Source: Bradyrhizobium huanghuaihaiense
Lineage (GTDB): Bacteria; Pseudomonadota; Alphaproteobacteria; Rhizobiales; Xanthobacteraceae
Assembly: GCF_007830635.1 (NCBI RefSeq)
Contig: NZ_VLLA01000002.1
Location: 310,001-374,000 of the forward strand
Length of the DNA: 64,000 nucleotides
Direction of reading: 5' to 3'
The translations under genes were made by a program, and so were the position numbers. Under the pieces are notes generated by a model. That model had not been told where the DNA came from and ran no database searches. It was given only the letters and a program-made list of their open reading frames with translations. Of the stretch, positions 29,790 to 39,600 are shown one piece after another; the first letter of the stretch is position 1; every line of letters begins with the position of its first letter.

Positions 29790-31418
29790 TCAGAAGATCC
29801 GCGAGAAGATCACGTAGAGCGTGGCGGACAGCATGATCGCGCAGGGCAGCGTCAGCACCCAGGCCATCAGCAGGTTGCGGATCGTCGACCATTGCAGGCC
29901 GGAACCGTTCGCGGCCATGGTCCCCGCGACGCCCGACGACAGCACATGCGTGGTCGAGACCGGCAGGCCGAACACGTCGGCGGCGCCGATGGTGGCCGCG
30001 GCCACGAGCTCGGCCGAGGCGCCCTGCGCGTAGGTGAGATGGGACTTGCCGATCTTCTCACCGACGGTGATGACGATGCGCTTCCAGCCGATCATGGTGC
30101 CGAGGCCGAGCGCGATGGCGACCGCGATCTTCACCCAGTTCGGGATGAACTTCGTGGCAGAGTCGAGCGAGCTCTTGTAGGCGTTGAGGGTCGCGATCTC
30201 CTCCTTGTTGAGATCGTTCTCCTTGTCCTTCATCAGGAAGCGGATCGCTTCCGACGTCATGTACATGTCGTTGCGGGTGTTGCCGACGGCTTCCGCCGGG
30301 ACCTTGTTCAGCGAACCGTACTTGGCAACCTGGTCGCCGACGTCCTTCACCAGCACGGCGAGCGAGGGATAGGTGCCCTCGTTGATGTGGCGCAGCGTGA
30401 TGTACTGCGTCACCGCCGGACGGGGATCGCCGATGATGCTGTGGCCGGCGCCTTTCGCCGAGATCACCTTCGAGGCGGCTTCCGAGGTCTTCTGGAACTG
30501 GGCGACCTGGGATTCCGGCAGCGCGCGGTTGAGTGCGTAGGCGGTCGGCACGGTGCCGATCAGGATCAGCATGATCAGGCCCATGCCCTTCTGGCCGTCG
30601 TTCGAGCCGTGCGCGAAGCTGACGCCGGTGCAGGTGGCGATCAGCAGCCCGCGGATCCAGAGCGGCGGGGCCTTGTTGCCCTCGGGCGCAGAGTACAGGG
30701 CCGGGTTGCGCACGATGAACTTGAGCAGCAGCAGCAGCACGGCGGCGCAGATGAAGCCGAACAGCGGCGACAGCAGCAGCGCGTAGCCGATCTCGGTGGC
30801 TTTGGTCCAATCCACGCCCGAGGTTCCGTCGCGGCCGCGCATGACTGCGTTGGCGATGCCGACGCCGATGATCGAGCCGATCAGCGTGTGCGAGGAGGAG
30901 GCGGGCAGGCCGAAGAACCAGGTGCCGAGATTCCACAGGATCGCCGCGATCAGCAGCGCGAACACCATGGCGAAGCCGGCGCTGGAGCCGACCTGGAGGA
31001 TCAGCTCGACCGGCAGCAGCGAGACGATGCCGAAGGCGACGGCGCCGGAGGACAGGAGCACGCCGAGGAAGTTGAAGAAGCCGGACCACATCACGGCGAC
31101 TTCGGCCGGCAGTGAGTGGGTGTAGATCACGGTCGCCACCGCGTTGGCGGTGTCGTGGAAGCCGTTGACGAATTCGAAGCCGAGCGCGATCAGCAGCGCG
31201 ACGAACAACAGGATGTAGGGCAGGAAGGTCGTCACGCGCGTGCCGGTCGCGTTGACGTCGATATAGATGCTGTAGGCGACGAACAGCAGGCCCGCGGCGA
31301 GGATGCCGAAGAACAGGATCATCGTCAGCGGGTTGAAGCCCTTGTCGAGATTTGGCCGCGAGGCCGGCTGGATCGGCGCGGGATCGGCTACCGCGCGGTC
31401 GAATGCTACATCGGTCAT
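29790..31418 (-). CDS. PiT-family inorganic phosphate permease
   Basis: A 542-residue inner-membrane transporter with about ten to twelve membrane helices. Both PiT signature repeats are present: GFEFVNGFHDTANAVATVIYT near the N terminus and ADVFGLPVSTTHVLSSGVAGTM plus FAHGSNDGQKGMG in the second half. A cytoplasmic loop of about 140 residues lies in the middle. Start ATG 31418 (MTDVAFDRAV) has an AAGGGA site; upstream starts at 31484 are less likely. It lies 98 bases after udgX on the same strand, but functionally looks separate. Confidence 0.92.
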   Translation of the reverse strand: MTDVAFDRAVADPAPIQPASRPNLDKGFNPLTMILFFGILAAGLLFVAYSIYIDVNATGTRVTTFLPYILLFVALLIALGFEFVNGFHDTANAVATVIYTHSLPAEVAVMWSGFFNFLGVLLSSGAVAFGIVSLLPVELILQVGSSAGFAMVFALLIAAILWNLGTWFFGLPASSSHTLIGSIIGVGIANAVMRGRDGTSGVDWTKATEIGYALLLSPLFGFICAAVLLLLLKFIVRNPALYSAPEGNKAPPLWIRGLLIATCTGVSFAHGSNDGQKGMGLIMLILIGTVPTAYALNRALPESQVAQFQKTSEAASKVISAKGAGHSIIGDPRPAVTQYITLRHINEGTYPSLAVLVKDVGDQVAKYGSLNKVPAEAVGNTRNDMYMTSEAIRFLMKDKENDLNKEEIATLNAYKSSLDSATKFIPNWVKIAVAIALGLGTMIGWKRIVITVGEKIGKSHLTYAQGASAELVAAATIGAADVFGLPVSTTHVLSSGVAGTMAANGSGLQWSTIRNLLMAWVLTLPCAIMLSATLYVIFSRIF

Positions 31419-31516
31419 GTCAGGACGTCCCTTAACTTTCAGGTAAGGGTATTGTCCGCGATGGATTTGAAGGCTGGATGACAAGCGGTGGTTGAAAAGC
31501 GTTTTCCCGCCAGTAT

Positions 31517-32959
31517 TTAGGCGGCGCGCGCAGATTTCCTCTGCAGGCTGGCGGCGATCTTCAGGTCTTCGACAAAGCGCTGATATTCCAGCACCTTGGC
31601 CTCCGGATCGGGCAGCCGCAGCAGATAGGACGGGTGCACCGTCACCAGCGCCTTGCGGCCGTCGGGAAGGTCGATCAGCCGGCCGCGGTTCTTGCCGATA
31701 GGCGTGATCTTGCCGAACACGCTCTGCGCGGCGGTCGCGCCCATCGCGACGATGAGGTCGGGCTGGAGTGCCGAAACTTCCCGCTCATACCATTGCCGGC
31801 ACGCCCGGATCTCCGGCGTATTCGGCTTCTGGTGCAGGCGGATCTTGCCGCGCGGCACGAATTTGAAGTGCTTCACGGCGTTGGTGACATAGACCTTCTT
31901 GCGGTCGACGCCGGCCTCCTCCAGCGCGCGGTCGAGCATCTGGCCGGCCGGGCCGACGAAGGGGTGGCCGGCGAGGTCTTCCTTGTCGCCGGGCTGCTCG
32001 CCGACCAGCATGATATTGGCGTTCTTCGGACCCTCGCCGAACACGGTCTGCGTCGCGTCCTTGTAGAGATGGCAGGCGCGGCAATGAGCGGCTTCCTCGC
32101 GGAGCGCTTCGAGATCGTCGGCAGCAGTTTTGCGTGTCATCGGAGCCTCCGGCCGCTTCTGAGGCTTGTGCGGATCGGTTGCGGCATGGGCGATCATGGC
32201 GCCGGTCATGCGCTCGGCATCCTCGATCAAGGGCTTAATGATCGAAGCCTCGGGCAGGTTCCTCCAGTATTTCTTCGGCATCTCGGTCTGCATCGCCTTC
32301 ACCTTGAGCCGGGCCGGATTGAAGATGCTGGCATAATAGCGCCGCCAGGTTTCCTCCAGCCGGTCTTCGCCGGGCGCTTCGCTCTTGCTGACACCTGATG
32401 TGAACGAGAGCGCATGGCCGTCCCAATGCGCGCACAGATCGGGGGTGAGGATCGACCAGGGCATGTCGGCAAAGCGCTTGGCGAAGAACGGGGCTGCGAG
32501 CTCGACGATGTGATGCTCCGGCTCGAACCAGGCGACGTAATGCGCTGCGCGTTCCCTTCCGATTTCGCGGAAGCGCACGAAGGCGTGCATCTTGTGCTCG
32601 TCGCGATGGACGGCTCTTGCCATCGCCGTCACCTGCGCGACGTCAGGATCGGTCGCGACCTCGATGAGATCGTGGTTGTCCTTCAGTCGGAACAGCAGGC
32701 GATAGAGGACCGCAAAACGCTCGCCATCGCGGTGCAGGATGGCGGCCTTGGCGAGCTCGACGAATTTTGCTGACACGTTGAAGGTGCCGTCGTTCACCTC
32801 GAGGATCGGAGACGGCGCGGGCAGTGCAAACAACTCCGCTTCGCCGCCTTTCACGGTCCAGGTGACATCGCTGGGCTGCACGTGGTGAAGCACGAGGCTA
32901 CGCGCGGCTTGGCGCCAGCCGTCGAAATCGGTTTCGGTATCGAGGGTAATGTACTGCAT
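31517..32959 (-). CDS. udgX: UdgX-type uracil-DNA glycosylase fused to a DUF4130 domain
   Basis: A 480-residue two-domain protein. Residues about 1-250 match DUF4130 (TIGR03915), of unknown function. Residues about 280-475 are the UdgX-type uracil-DNA glycosylase: first cysteines C293 and C296 (AHCRACHLY) for the iron-sulfur cluster, the active-site loop GEQPGDKED (320-328), the family-specific loop GKIRLHQKP with H376, and VHPSYLLRL (H442). In UdgX that histidine forms a covalent bond to the abasic sugar after uracil removal. The start overlaps the stop of the radical SAM gene by one base. Confidence 0.9.
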   Translation of the reverse strand: MQYITLDTETDFDGWRQAARSLVLHHVQPSDVTWTVKGGEAELFALPAPSPILEVNDGTFNVSAKFVELAKAAILHRDGERFAVLYRLLFRLKDNHDLIEVATDPDVAQVTAMARAVHRDEHKMHAFVRFREIGRERAAHYVAWFEPEHHIVELAAPFFAKRFADMPWSILTPDLCAHWDGHALSFTSGVSKSEAPGEDRLEETWRRYYASIFNPARLKVKAMQTEMPKKYWRNLPEASIIKPLIEDAERMTGAMIAHAATDPHKPQKRPEAPMTRKTAADDLEALREEAAHCRACHLYKDATQTVFGEGPKNANIMLVGEQPGDKEDLAGHPFVGPAGQMLDRALEEAGVDRKKVYVTNAVKHFKFVPRGKIRLHQKPNTPEIRACRQWYEREVSALQPDLIVAMGATAAQSVFGKITPIGKNRGRLIDLPDGRKALVTVHPSYLLRLPDPEAKVLEYQRFVEDLKIAASLQRKSARAA

Positions 32960-34194
32960 CAGAAGCCAAATCCCAGTTGCGTTGCCTTCGGCTTGAATCG
33001 TTCGATCAGCCCGGCAGCGTCGAGCCGATGTGGTGAGGGACGGTGATCGCTGAGGACGATGAACGGCAGCGCCTTGTTGCGGGGCACGTGCAGCCGCGCG
33101 AGATCGGCGAGGCGGATCGTGGTGGTGCGCCGCGTTGCGATGATGCGTTCGACCGCCTTGGTGCCGAAGCCCGGCACGCGCAGCAGCTCCTCGCGGCTGG
33201 CGCGGTTGACGTCCAGCGGGAAGCGGTCGCGATGGCGCAGCGCCCAGGCGAGCTTTGGATCGATGTCCAGCGGCAGCATGGCGCTGTCGTCGACGATCTC
33301 GCCGACATCAAAACCGTAGAACCGCATCAGCCAGTCGGCCTGGTAGAGCCGGTGCTCGCGCAGCAGCGGTGGCTGTACCAGAGGCAAAGCGCGGCTCGCA
33401 TCGGGGATCGGGCTGAAGGCGGAGTAGTAGACGCGCCTCAACTTGTATGAGCCGTAGAGATTGGCGCTGGTGTGGAGAATGGTGTGATCGGAGGCGCTAT
33501 CGGCGCCGACGATCATCTGCGTGCTCTGGCCGGCCGGCGCGAAGCGCTGCGGTTTTGCCTTTGTCTTCGCGCTGCGATCTTCCTCGGCCTCGTCGAGCTT
33601 CAGCCGCAGCCGGCCCATGGTGCGGCGGATCGCGTGGACGTCCTTCTCGGGCGCGAATTGCTTAAGGCTCGTCTCCTGCGGCATCTCGATGTTGATGGAG
33701 AGACGATCGGCATATTTGCCGGCTTCCGCGATCAGGCCGTCGTCGGCCTCGGGAATGGTCTTGAGGTGGATATAGCCGCGGAAGTGATGCTCCTCGCGCA
33801 GCTTTCGCGCGACGCTGACCACCTGCTCCATGGTGTAATCGGGGCTGCGGATGATGCCGGAAGAGAGGAACAGGCCCTCGATGTAATTGCGCCGGTAGAA
33901 GTCGAGCGTCAGCTTGACCACCTCCTCGATGGTGAAGCGGGCGCGCGGCACGTTGGAGGAGGCGCGGTTGACGCAATAGAGGCAATCGTAATTGCAGGCG
34001 TTGGTCAGCAGCACCTTGAGCAAGGAGATGCAGCGTCCGTCCGGCGCGTAGGAATGGCAGATGCCCATGCCGGGCGCGGTCGAGCCCATGCCCTTGCCGT
34101 CACTGGAATCCCGCGTCTCGGTGCCGCTGGAGGCGCAAGACGCGTCGTATTTGGCGGCATCCGCCAGAATCTCCAGCTTGCGTTGTACGTCCAT
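32959..34194 (-). CDS. Radical SAM protein, putative DNA modification/repair (TIGR03916 type)
   Basis: A 411-residue protein with the radical SAM motif C67-x3-C71-x2-C74 (NACNYDCLYCVNRAS) and a C-terminal helix-hairpin-helix (VNRASREELLRVPGFGTKAVERIIATR), a DNA-binding fold. This family is found next to or near UdgX/DUF4130 genes; its chemistry is unknown. It is cotranscribed with udgX (one-base TGATG overlap) and is divergent from imuA across a LexA box, so induction by DNA damage is likely. Confidence 0.88.
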   Translation of the reverse strand: MDVQRKLEILADAAKYDASCASSGTETRDSSDGKGMGSTAPGMGICHSYAPDGRCISLLKVLLTNACNYDCLYCVNRASSNVPRARFTIEEVVKLTLDFYRRNYIEGLFLSSGIIRSPDYTMEQVVSVARKLREEHHFRGYIHLKTIPEADDGLIAEAGKYADRLSINIEMPQETSLKQFAPEKDVHAIRRTMGRLRLKLDEAEEDRSAKTKAKPQRFAPAGQSTQMIVGADSASDHTILHTSANLYGSYKLRRVYYSAFSPIPDASRALPLVQPPLLREHRLYQADWLMRFYGFDVGEIVDDSAMLPLDIDPKLAWALRHRDRFPLDVNRASREELLRVPGFGTKAVERIIATRRTTTIRLADLARLHVPRNKALPFIVLSDHRPSPHRLDAAGLIERFKPKATQLGFGF

Positions 34195-34243
34195 CCTGGA
34201 ATCCCTTTGATTCAGCTCATGAATCCCTGGCCCGCCAATTCGA

Positions 34244-34290
34244 TTGACTCTTCGGCCGCCGTTAGCTTTATATTAGAACATATCATGAAC
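34244..34290 (+). promoter_or_regulatory. LexA-controlled promoter of imuA (SOS box 34276-34290)
   Basis: The alphaproteobacterial LexA site GAAC-N7-GAAC is exact at 34276-34290. Just before it lie a -35-like TTGACT (34244-34249) and a -10-like TTTATA (34267-34272) with 17 bases between them. So LexA would sit at the transcription start and block imuA. The same box is 82 bases from the start of the divergent radical SAM gene. Confidence 0.82.
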
Positions 34291-34355
34291 AAATGAGCCA
34301 GCCGTTGGTTCTTCTTTTGAAGACCACGGCATCAAATTCCTGAGGAGCGGCGAGC

Positions 34356-35162
34356 ATGAGCGGCGCACGGACAAGCGCGCTTGCGACCTTGCGCGGCCAG
34401 ATCGAGCGCATCGAGACGGCGGAGGTCGTGCATCAGCACGACCGCGTCGCGCTCGGCCACGGCGAAATCGATCGCGTGCTGAAGGGCGGGCTCGCGCGCG
34501 CGGCGGTCCACGAGGTGTTTTGCGAAGGGCGCCAGGGCGCGGCCGCGACCGGCTTCGTCATGGGGCTTGCGGGGCGTGTCTCAGCGCGCCGGCCGCTGCT
34601 GTGGGTGCGGCAGGATTTTTCGGAAGTCGAGGCCGGCGCGCTGTCGATGAGCGGGCTCGTCGAGCTCGGCCTCGATCCGCGCCGCGTGGTGATGGTGCGC
34701 GCCGCCGATGTCGAGAGTGCGCTGCGCACCTCGGCCGATGCGCTCGCCTGCGATGCGCTCGGCGCCGTCGTGCTCGAGCTCTGGGGCGATATCAGGCAGT
34801 TCGATCTCGTGGCGAGCCGCAAGCTGACGCTGGCTGCGCAAGGCTCCGGCGTCACCGGTCTGATGCTGCGCATGGCCGCCCAGCCGCTGCCTTCGACCGC
34901 GGAGACGCGATGGATGCTGCGCGCGGCGCATTCGCCGCCGGGCTCAGCTTCAATGCCTGCGGCGCCTTGGAGCGCCTGGGGCGCGCCGCGCTTCGATGCC
35001 GAGCTCTTGCGCAATCGTCATGGCCCGTGCGGCCGGTGGATCATGGAATGGAATTGTGATGAGTGCCAGTTCAGTGAACCCTCGACGTATTCTCAGCCTG
35101 TGGCTGCCGCGCCTGCCCATCGACCGGATCCAGCGGTTCTTCAACAGCGCCGGGCTGGGTAA
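34356..35162 (+). CDS. imuA: ImuA, SOS mutasome protein (RecA/SulA-like)
   Basis: A 268-residue RecA-fold protein of the ImuA family, first gene of the SOS-induced ImuA-ImuB-DnaE2 mutagenesis cassette. It has the family pattern LGHGEIDRVLKGGLARAAVHEVF, then PLLWVRQDF and the region ending GAVVLELWGDIRQFDLVASRKLTLAA. No typical Walker A lysine is visible. The end overlaps the imuB start by about 100 bases. Expected role is to support translesion synthesis with ImuB. Confidence 0.88.
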   Translation: MSGARTSALATLRGQIERIETAEVVHQHDRVALGHGEIDRVLKGGLARAAVHEVFCEGRQGAAATGFVMGLAGRVSARRPLLWVRQDFSEVEAGALSMSGLVELGLDPRRVVMVRAADVESALRTSADALACDALGAVVLELWGDIRQFDLVASRKLTLAAQGSGVTGLMLRMAAQPLPSTAETRWMLRAAHSPPGSASMPAAPWSAWGAPRFDAELLRNRHGPCGRWIMEWNCDECQFSEPSTYSQPVAAAPAHRPDPAVLQQRRAG

Positions 35163-36654
35163 GGCCAATCATGAGCCGAGCATTGTCGTCATCAAGAACA
35201 ACAATGCGCTGGTGATCCATGCGGTCGACGAAACCGCCGAGCGTCTCGGCCTGTACATCGGCCAGCCGCTCGCCAATGCGCGGGCGATGTGCCCGGACCT
35301 GAAAGTGTTCGACGCCGATGTCGTGGCCGATGCCAAGACGCTCAGTGACATCGCCGACTGGTGCGACCGCTTCACGCCGCTGGTGGCGCTCGATCCGCCG
35401 CATGGGCTGTTTCTCGACATCACCGGTTGCGCGCATCTGTTCGGCGGCGAAGCGGCACTGTTGCAGACACTGGTTCGTGCTCTCGCACGTCAGGGCTTTG
35501 CCGTCAGCGCGGCGATCGCCGGCACTTCGATTTGCGCGCGCACGCTGACACGGCAGGCATCCGGCACCATCGTGGCCGATGGCGGGGAGGGGGCGGCGAT
35601 CGACCGGTTTCCGGTGTCCGCGCTCGGTGCGGGCGAGGCCATCACCACCGGCCTGCGCCGTGCCGGCCTGAAGACCATCGGCGATGTCGCCTCGCGCAGC
35701 CCCTCCGAGATCACGGCACGGTTCGGTGCGCGGTTTTCGACTTTGCTCGCGCATGCGCTGGGGCAGGGCGATGCGCCGATCAATCCGCGCAAGCCGCTGC
35801 CCGATTACATCGTCGAGAAGCGCTTTGCCGAGCCGATCGCGACCGATACCATGATCGCGATGACGCTATCGCGGCTTGCGGACACGCTGATCGCGTCCAT
35901 GGAGAAGCAGGGCAAGGGCGCGCGGCGGCTGGAAGCCGCCTTCTTCCGCACCGACGGTGCGGTGCGCGCGATCATGGTCGAGACCGGGCGTCCGGTGACG
36001 CGAAGCGCGGTGATCGACCGCCTGTTCCGCGAGCGTCTCGATGCGCTCGCCGATCCCTTGGATCCCGGGTTCGGCTTCGACATGGTGCGCCTGTCGGCGA
36101 GCCGCACCGAGATCGTGGTGCAGGAACAGCGCGACCTCGACGCCCATGTCCACGACAATGACGAGCTCGCCGCTTTGATCGATCGCATCGCCGCGCGCAT
36201 CGGGGGAAAACGCGTCGTCGTGCACCTGCCTGAGGATACCCATATCCCCGAAAGCGCGGTACTAGCCGCGCCTGCGCAGCATCATCTCGCCGCCGCCATG
36301 CAGGCCGAATGGCCTGTTCGCACCGAGAGCGAGCCGCCGCTGCGTCCCTTGCGGCTGTTCGACAAGCCGGAGCCGATCAAGGTGCCGTTCGCGACCGTGC
36401 CCGACGGCCCGCCGCACCAATTCACCTGGCGGCGTGCGCTGCATGCGGTGGTGCGAGTGGAAGGGCCCGAGCGCATCGCCATGGAATGGTGGCGGCAGGA
36501 CGGCAAGCAGCTGACGCGGGATTATTTCCGCATCGAGGATGCCGAGGGCCTGCGCTTCTGGATCTTTCGCGACGGTCTTTACGAGGGAGAGGTGTTCGAC
36601 GGTGACGGCAAGCCCGCGTCTCCCGGCTGGTATGTGCACGGTCTCTTCGCATGA
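35059..36654 (+). CDS. imuB: ImuB, catalytically inactive Y-family polymerase homologue
   Basis: A 531-residue Y-family polymerase relative. It has the IALDPPHGLFLDITGCAHLFGGE region but lacks the acidic catalytic residues of active DinB/UmuC enzymes, as is typical of ImuB, which acts as the hub binding DnaE2 and the beta clamp. The C terminus is family-specific (REGLYEGEVFDGDG-like: FRDGLYEGEVFDGD). I start at ATG 35059 (MSASSVNPRRILSLWLPR), inside imuA; frames starting earlier add non-family residues. Its stop overlaps the dnaE2 start by four bases. Confidence 0.9.
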   Translation: MSASSVNPRRILSLWLPRLPIDRIQRFFNSAGLGKANHEPSIVVIKNNNALVIHAVDETAERLGLYIGQPLANARAMCPDLKVFDADVVADAKTLSDIADWCDRFTPLVALDPPHGLFLDITGCAHLFGGEAALLQTLVRALARQGFAVSAAIAGTSICARTLTRQASGTIVADGGEGAAIDRFPVSALGAGEAITTGLRRAGLKTIGDVASRSPSEITARFGARFSTLLAHALGQGDAPINPRKPLPDYIVEKRFAEPIATDTMIAMTLSRLADTLIASMEKQGKGARRLEAAFFRTDGAVRAIMVETGRPVTRSAVIDRLFRERLDALADPLDPGFGFDMVRLSASRTEIVVQEQRDLDAHVHDNDELAALIDRIAARIGGKRVVVHLPEDTHIPESAVLAAPAQHHLAAAMQAEWPVRTESEPPLRPLRLFDKPEPIKVPFATVPDGPPHQFTWRRALHAVVRVEGPERIAMEWWRQDGKQLTRDYFRIEDAEGLRFWIFRDGLYEGEVFDGDGKPASPGWYVHGLFA

Positions 36655-39600
36655 TTACGTCCGCCTATGCCGAGATCGGCATCACCACGAATTTCTCCTT
36701 CCTGCGCGGCGGCTCGGATCCGCGCGCCTATGTGCATCAGGCGAGCGCTTTGGGAATTCCGGTGATCGGCATTGCCGATCACAACACGCTCGCCGGCGTG
36801 GTGCGGGCCTACAAGGAGCTCGACAATGACAAGGTGCTGCACAAGCCAAAACTGCTGATCGGCGTGCGCATCGTTTTCATCGACGGCACACCCGACATTC
36901 TGGTCTATCCGCGCGATCGCGCGGCCTATGGCCGGCTCTGCCAGCTCCTCACCCGGGGCAAGCGCGGCGACGACATCACGCGGATCGAGAAGGGCGAGTG
37001 CCATCTCACTTTCTCTGACCTCCTGGAGTTTTCGCAAGGCCAGCTCCTGGTGTTGACGCTACCGCATCGCTTCGAGCCGACGCAGGCGCTGGATGTCCTC
37101 GCCAAGCTCAAAGCCAGCCGCGCCGAGGGTGTGTGGCTGGCGGCGAGCCTGCTCTATCGCGGCGACGACCGGCGGCGCCTGGCGCGGCTCGACGATCTCG
37201 CCGCCAAGGCAAAGGTGCCGCTGCTCGCGACCAACGAGGTGCTCTATCACGACCCCGACCGCCGTCCGCTGCAGGACGTGCTGACCTGCATCCGGGAGAA
37301 GACCACGATCGAGGCGGTCGGGCGGAAGCTCGAGGCCAATGCCGAGCGCTTCCTGAAGGAACCCCGCGAGATGGCGCGGCTGTTCCGCGATTTCCCCGAC
37401 GCCATCGCGGAGACCATGCGGTTTGCGGACAGGATCGACTTCTCGCTAGATCAGCTCAAATATCAATATCCGGACGAGCCGGTGCCGCCGGGCAAGACCG
37501 CGCAGGGGCATCTGGAGGACCTGACCTGGGCGGGCGTCGACAAATACTTCGGCGGCGAGATCGACGACAAGCTGCGTGCCACGCTGAAGAAAGAGCTCGC
37601 GCTGATCGCCGAGCTGAAATACGCGCACTATTTCCTCACCGTGCACGACATCGTCCACTATGCGCGCAGCCAGAACATCCTGTGCCAGGGCCGCGGCTCG
37701 GCGGCGAATTCGGCCGTCTGCTACGTGCTCGGCATCACCTCGGTCGACCCGACCAAGGTCGACCTGCTGTTCGAGCGCTTCATCTCCAAGGAGCGGCTGG
37801 AGCCGCCCGACATCGACGTCGATTTCGAGCATTCGCGGCGCGAGGAGGTGATGCAATATGTCTATCGCCGCTATGGCCGCCACCGCGCCGCGATCATCGC
37901 CACCGTCATCCACTACCGCCCGCGCAGTGCCATCCGTGATGTCGGCAAGGCGCTGGGTCTGACCGAGGACGTCACCGCTGCGCTCGCCGATACCGTCTGG
38001 GGTAGCTGGGGCAAGGGCCTCAACGACATGCAGGTCAGGCAGGCCGGGCTCGATCCGCAAAACCCGATGATCAACCTCGCGGTCGAGCTTGCGACTGAGC
38101 TGATCGAATTCCCACGCCATCTCTCCCAGCATGTCGGCGGTTATGTGCTGACCCAGGACCGGCTCGACACCTATGTGCCGATCGGCAACGCCGCGATGGA
38201 CGACCGCACCTTCATCGAATGGGACAAGGACGACGTCGACACGCTCAGCATGATGAAGGTCGACGTGCTCGCGCTGGGCATGCTGACCTGCATCAGGAAA
38301 TGTTTTGACCTGATCGATCTGCACAAGGGCAAGCGTTGGGTTCTGGCGAGTGTCCCGCAGGATGACCCCAGGGTTTACGACATGCTGTGCGCCGGGGAGT
38401 CGCTGGGCGTGTTCCAGGTCGAGAGCCGCGCGCAGATGAACATGCTGCCCCGGTTGAAGCCGCGGACCTTCTACGATCTCGTCATCGAAGTTGCGATCGT
38501 GCGGCCGGGTCCGATCCAGGGCGACATGGTGCATCCTTATTTGCGGCGGCGAAATGGGCTCGAGAAGGTGAGCTATCCGTCTCCGTCGCCGGACCAAGGC
38601 GACAAGGACGAGCTTTACAATGTGCTGCACAAAACCTTGGGCGTTCCGCTGTTCCAGGAGCAGGCGATGCGGATCGCGATCGAGGCCGCACATTTTACGT
38701 CCGAGGAAGCCAACGGCCTGCGCCGCTCGATGGCGACCTTCCGCAATGTCGGCACCATCGGTCAATACGAGGAGAAGCTGATCGGCAACATGGTGGCGCG
38801 CGGCTACGATCCCAACTTTGCCAGAAGCTGCTTTGACCAGATCAAGGGTTTTGGCTCCTACGGTTTTCCGGAGAGCCATGCCGCAAGCTTCGCGCAACTG
38901 GTCTACATTTCGTCGTGGCTGAAGCATTACCATCCCGACGCCTTCTGCTGCGGCCTCCTGAACTCGCAGCCGATGGGGTTTTACGCCCCAGCGCAGATCG
39001 TCGGCGATGCCCGCAAGAACGGTGTCGAGATCCGCGACATCGACGTGTCCTTCAGCTTTGCGCAGAACACGCTGGAAAATACGGATGGAAAGTATTGCGC
39101 CGTGCGCCTCGGCTTCCGCCAGATTGACGGCTTCCATTGGCTGGATGAGGATGAAGAGCGGCTGAAACGCTCCCAACTGTCATTCCGGGGCGCGCCGAAA
39201 GGCGCGAGCCCGGAATCCATCGAGCCGCATACGCCTGGAGGAATGGATTCCGGGCTCGTCGCTGGCGCGACGCCCCGGAATGACAAGAGAGAAGACTGGG
39301 CCGACCGCATTATCGCGGCCCGCAACCGCCGTCCCTTCACCTCGCTGGAGGATTTCGCCCGCGACACTGGCCTGCCCAAGCGCGCGCTGATCCTGCTGGC
39401 CGATGCCGATGCGTTCCGCTCGCTCGGGCTCGACCGCCGCGAGGCGCTGTGGCAGGTGCGGCGGCTGCCCGACGACGTGCCGCTGCCGCTGTTCGAGGCG
39501 GCGACCGCGCGCGAGCAGCCGGACGAACACGCACAACCGCTGCCCGTGATGCCGCGCTCCGAGCAGGTGGTCGCGGACTACCAGACCATCCGGCTGTCGC

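Noticed and set aside
37446..39176. Minus-strand open frame opposite dnaE2
   Set aside because: Shadow of the polymerase gene; no recognisable domain.
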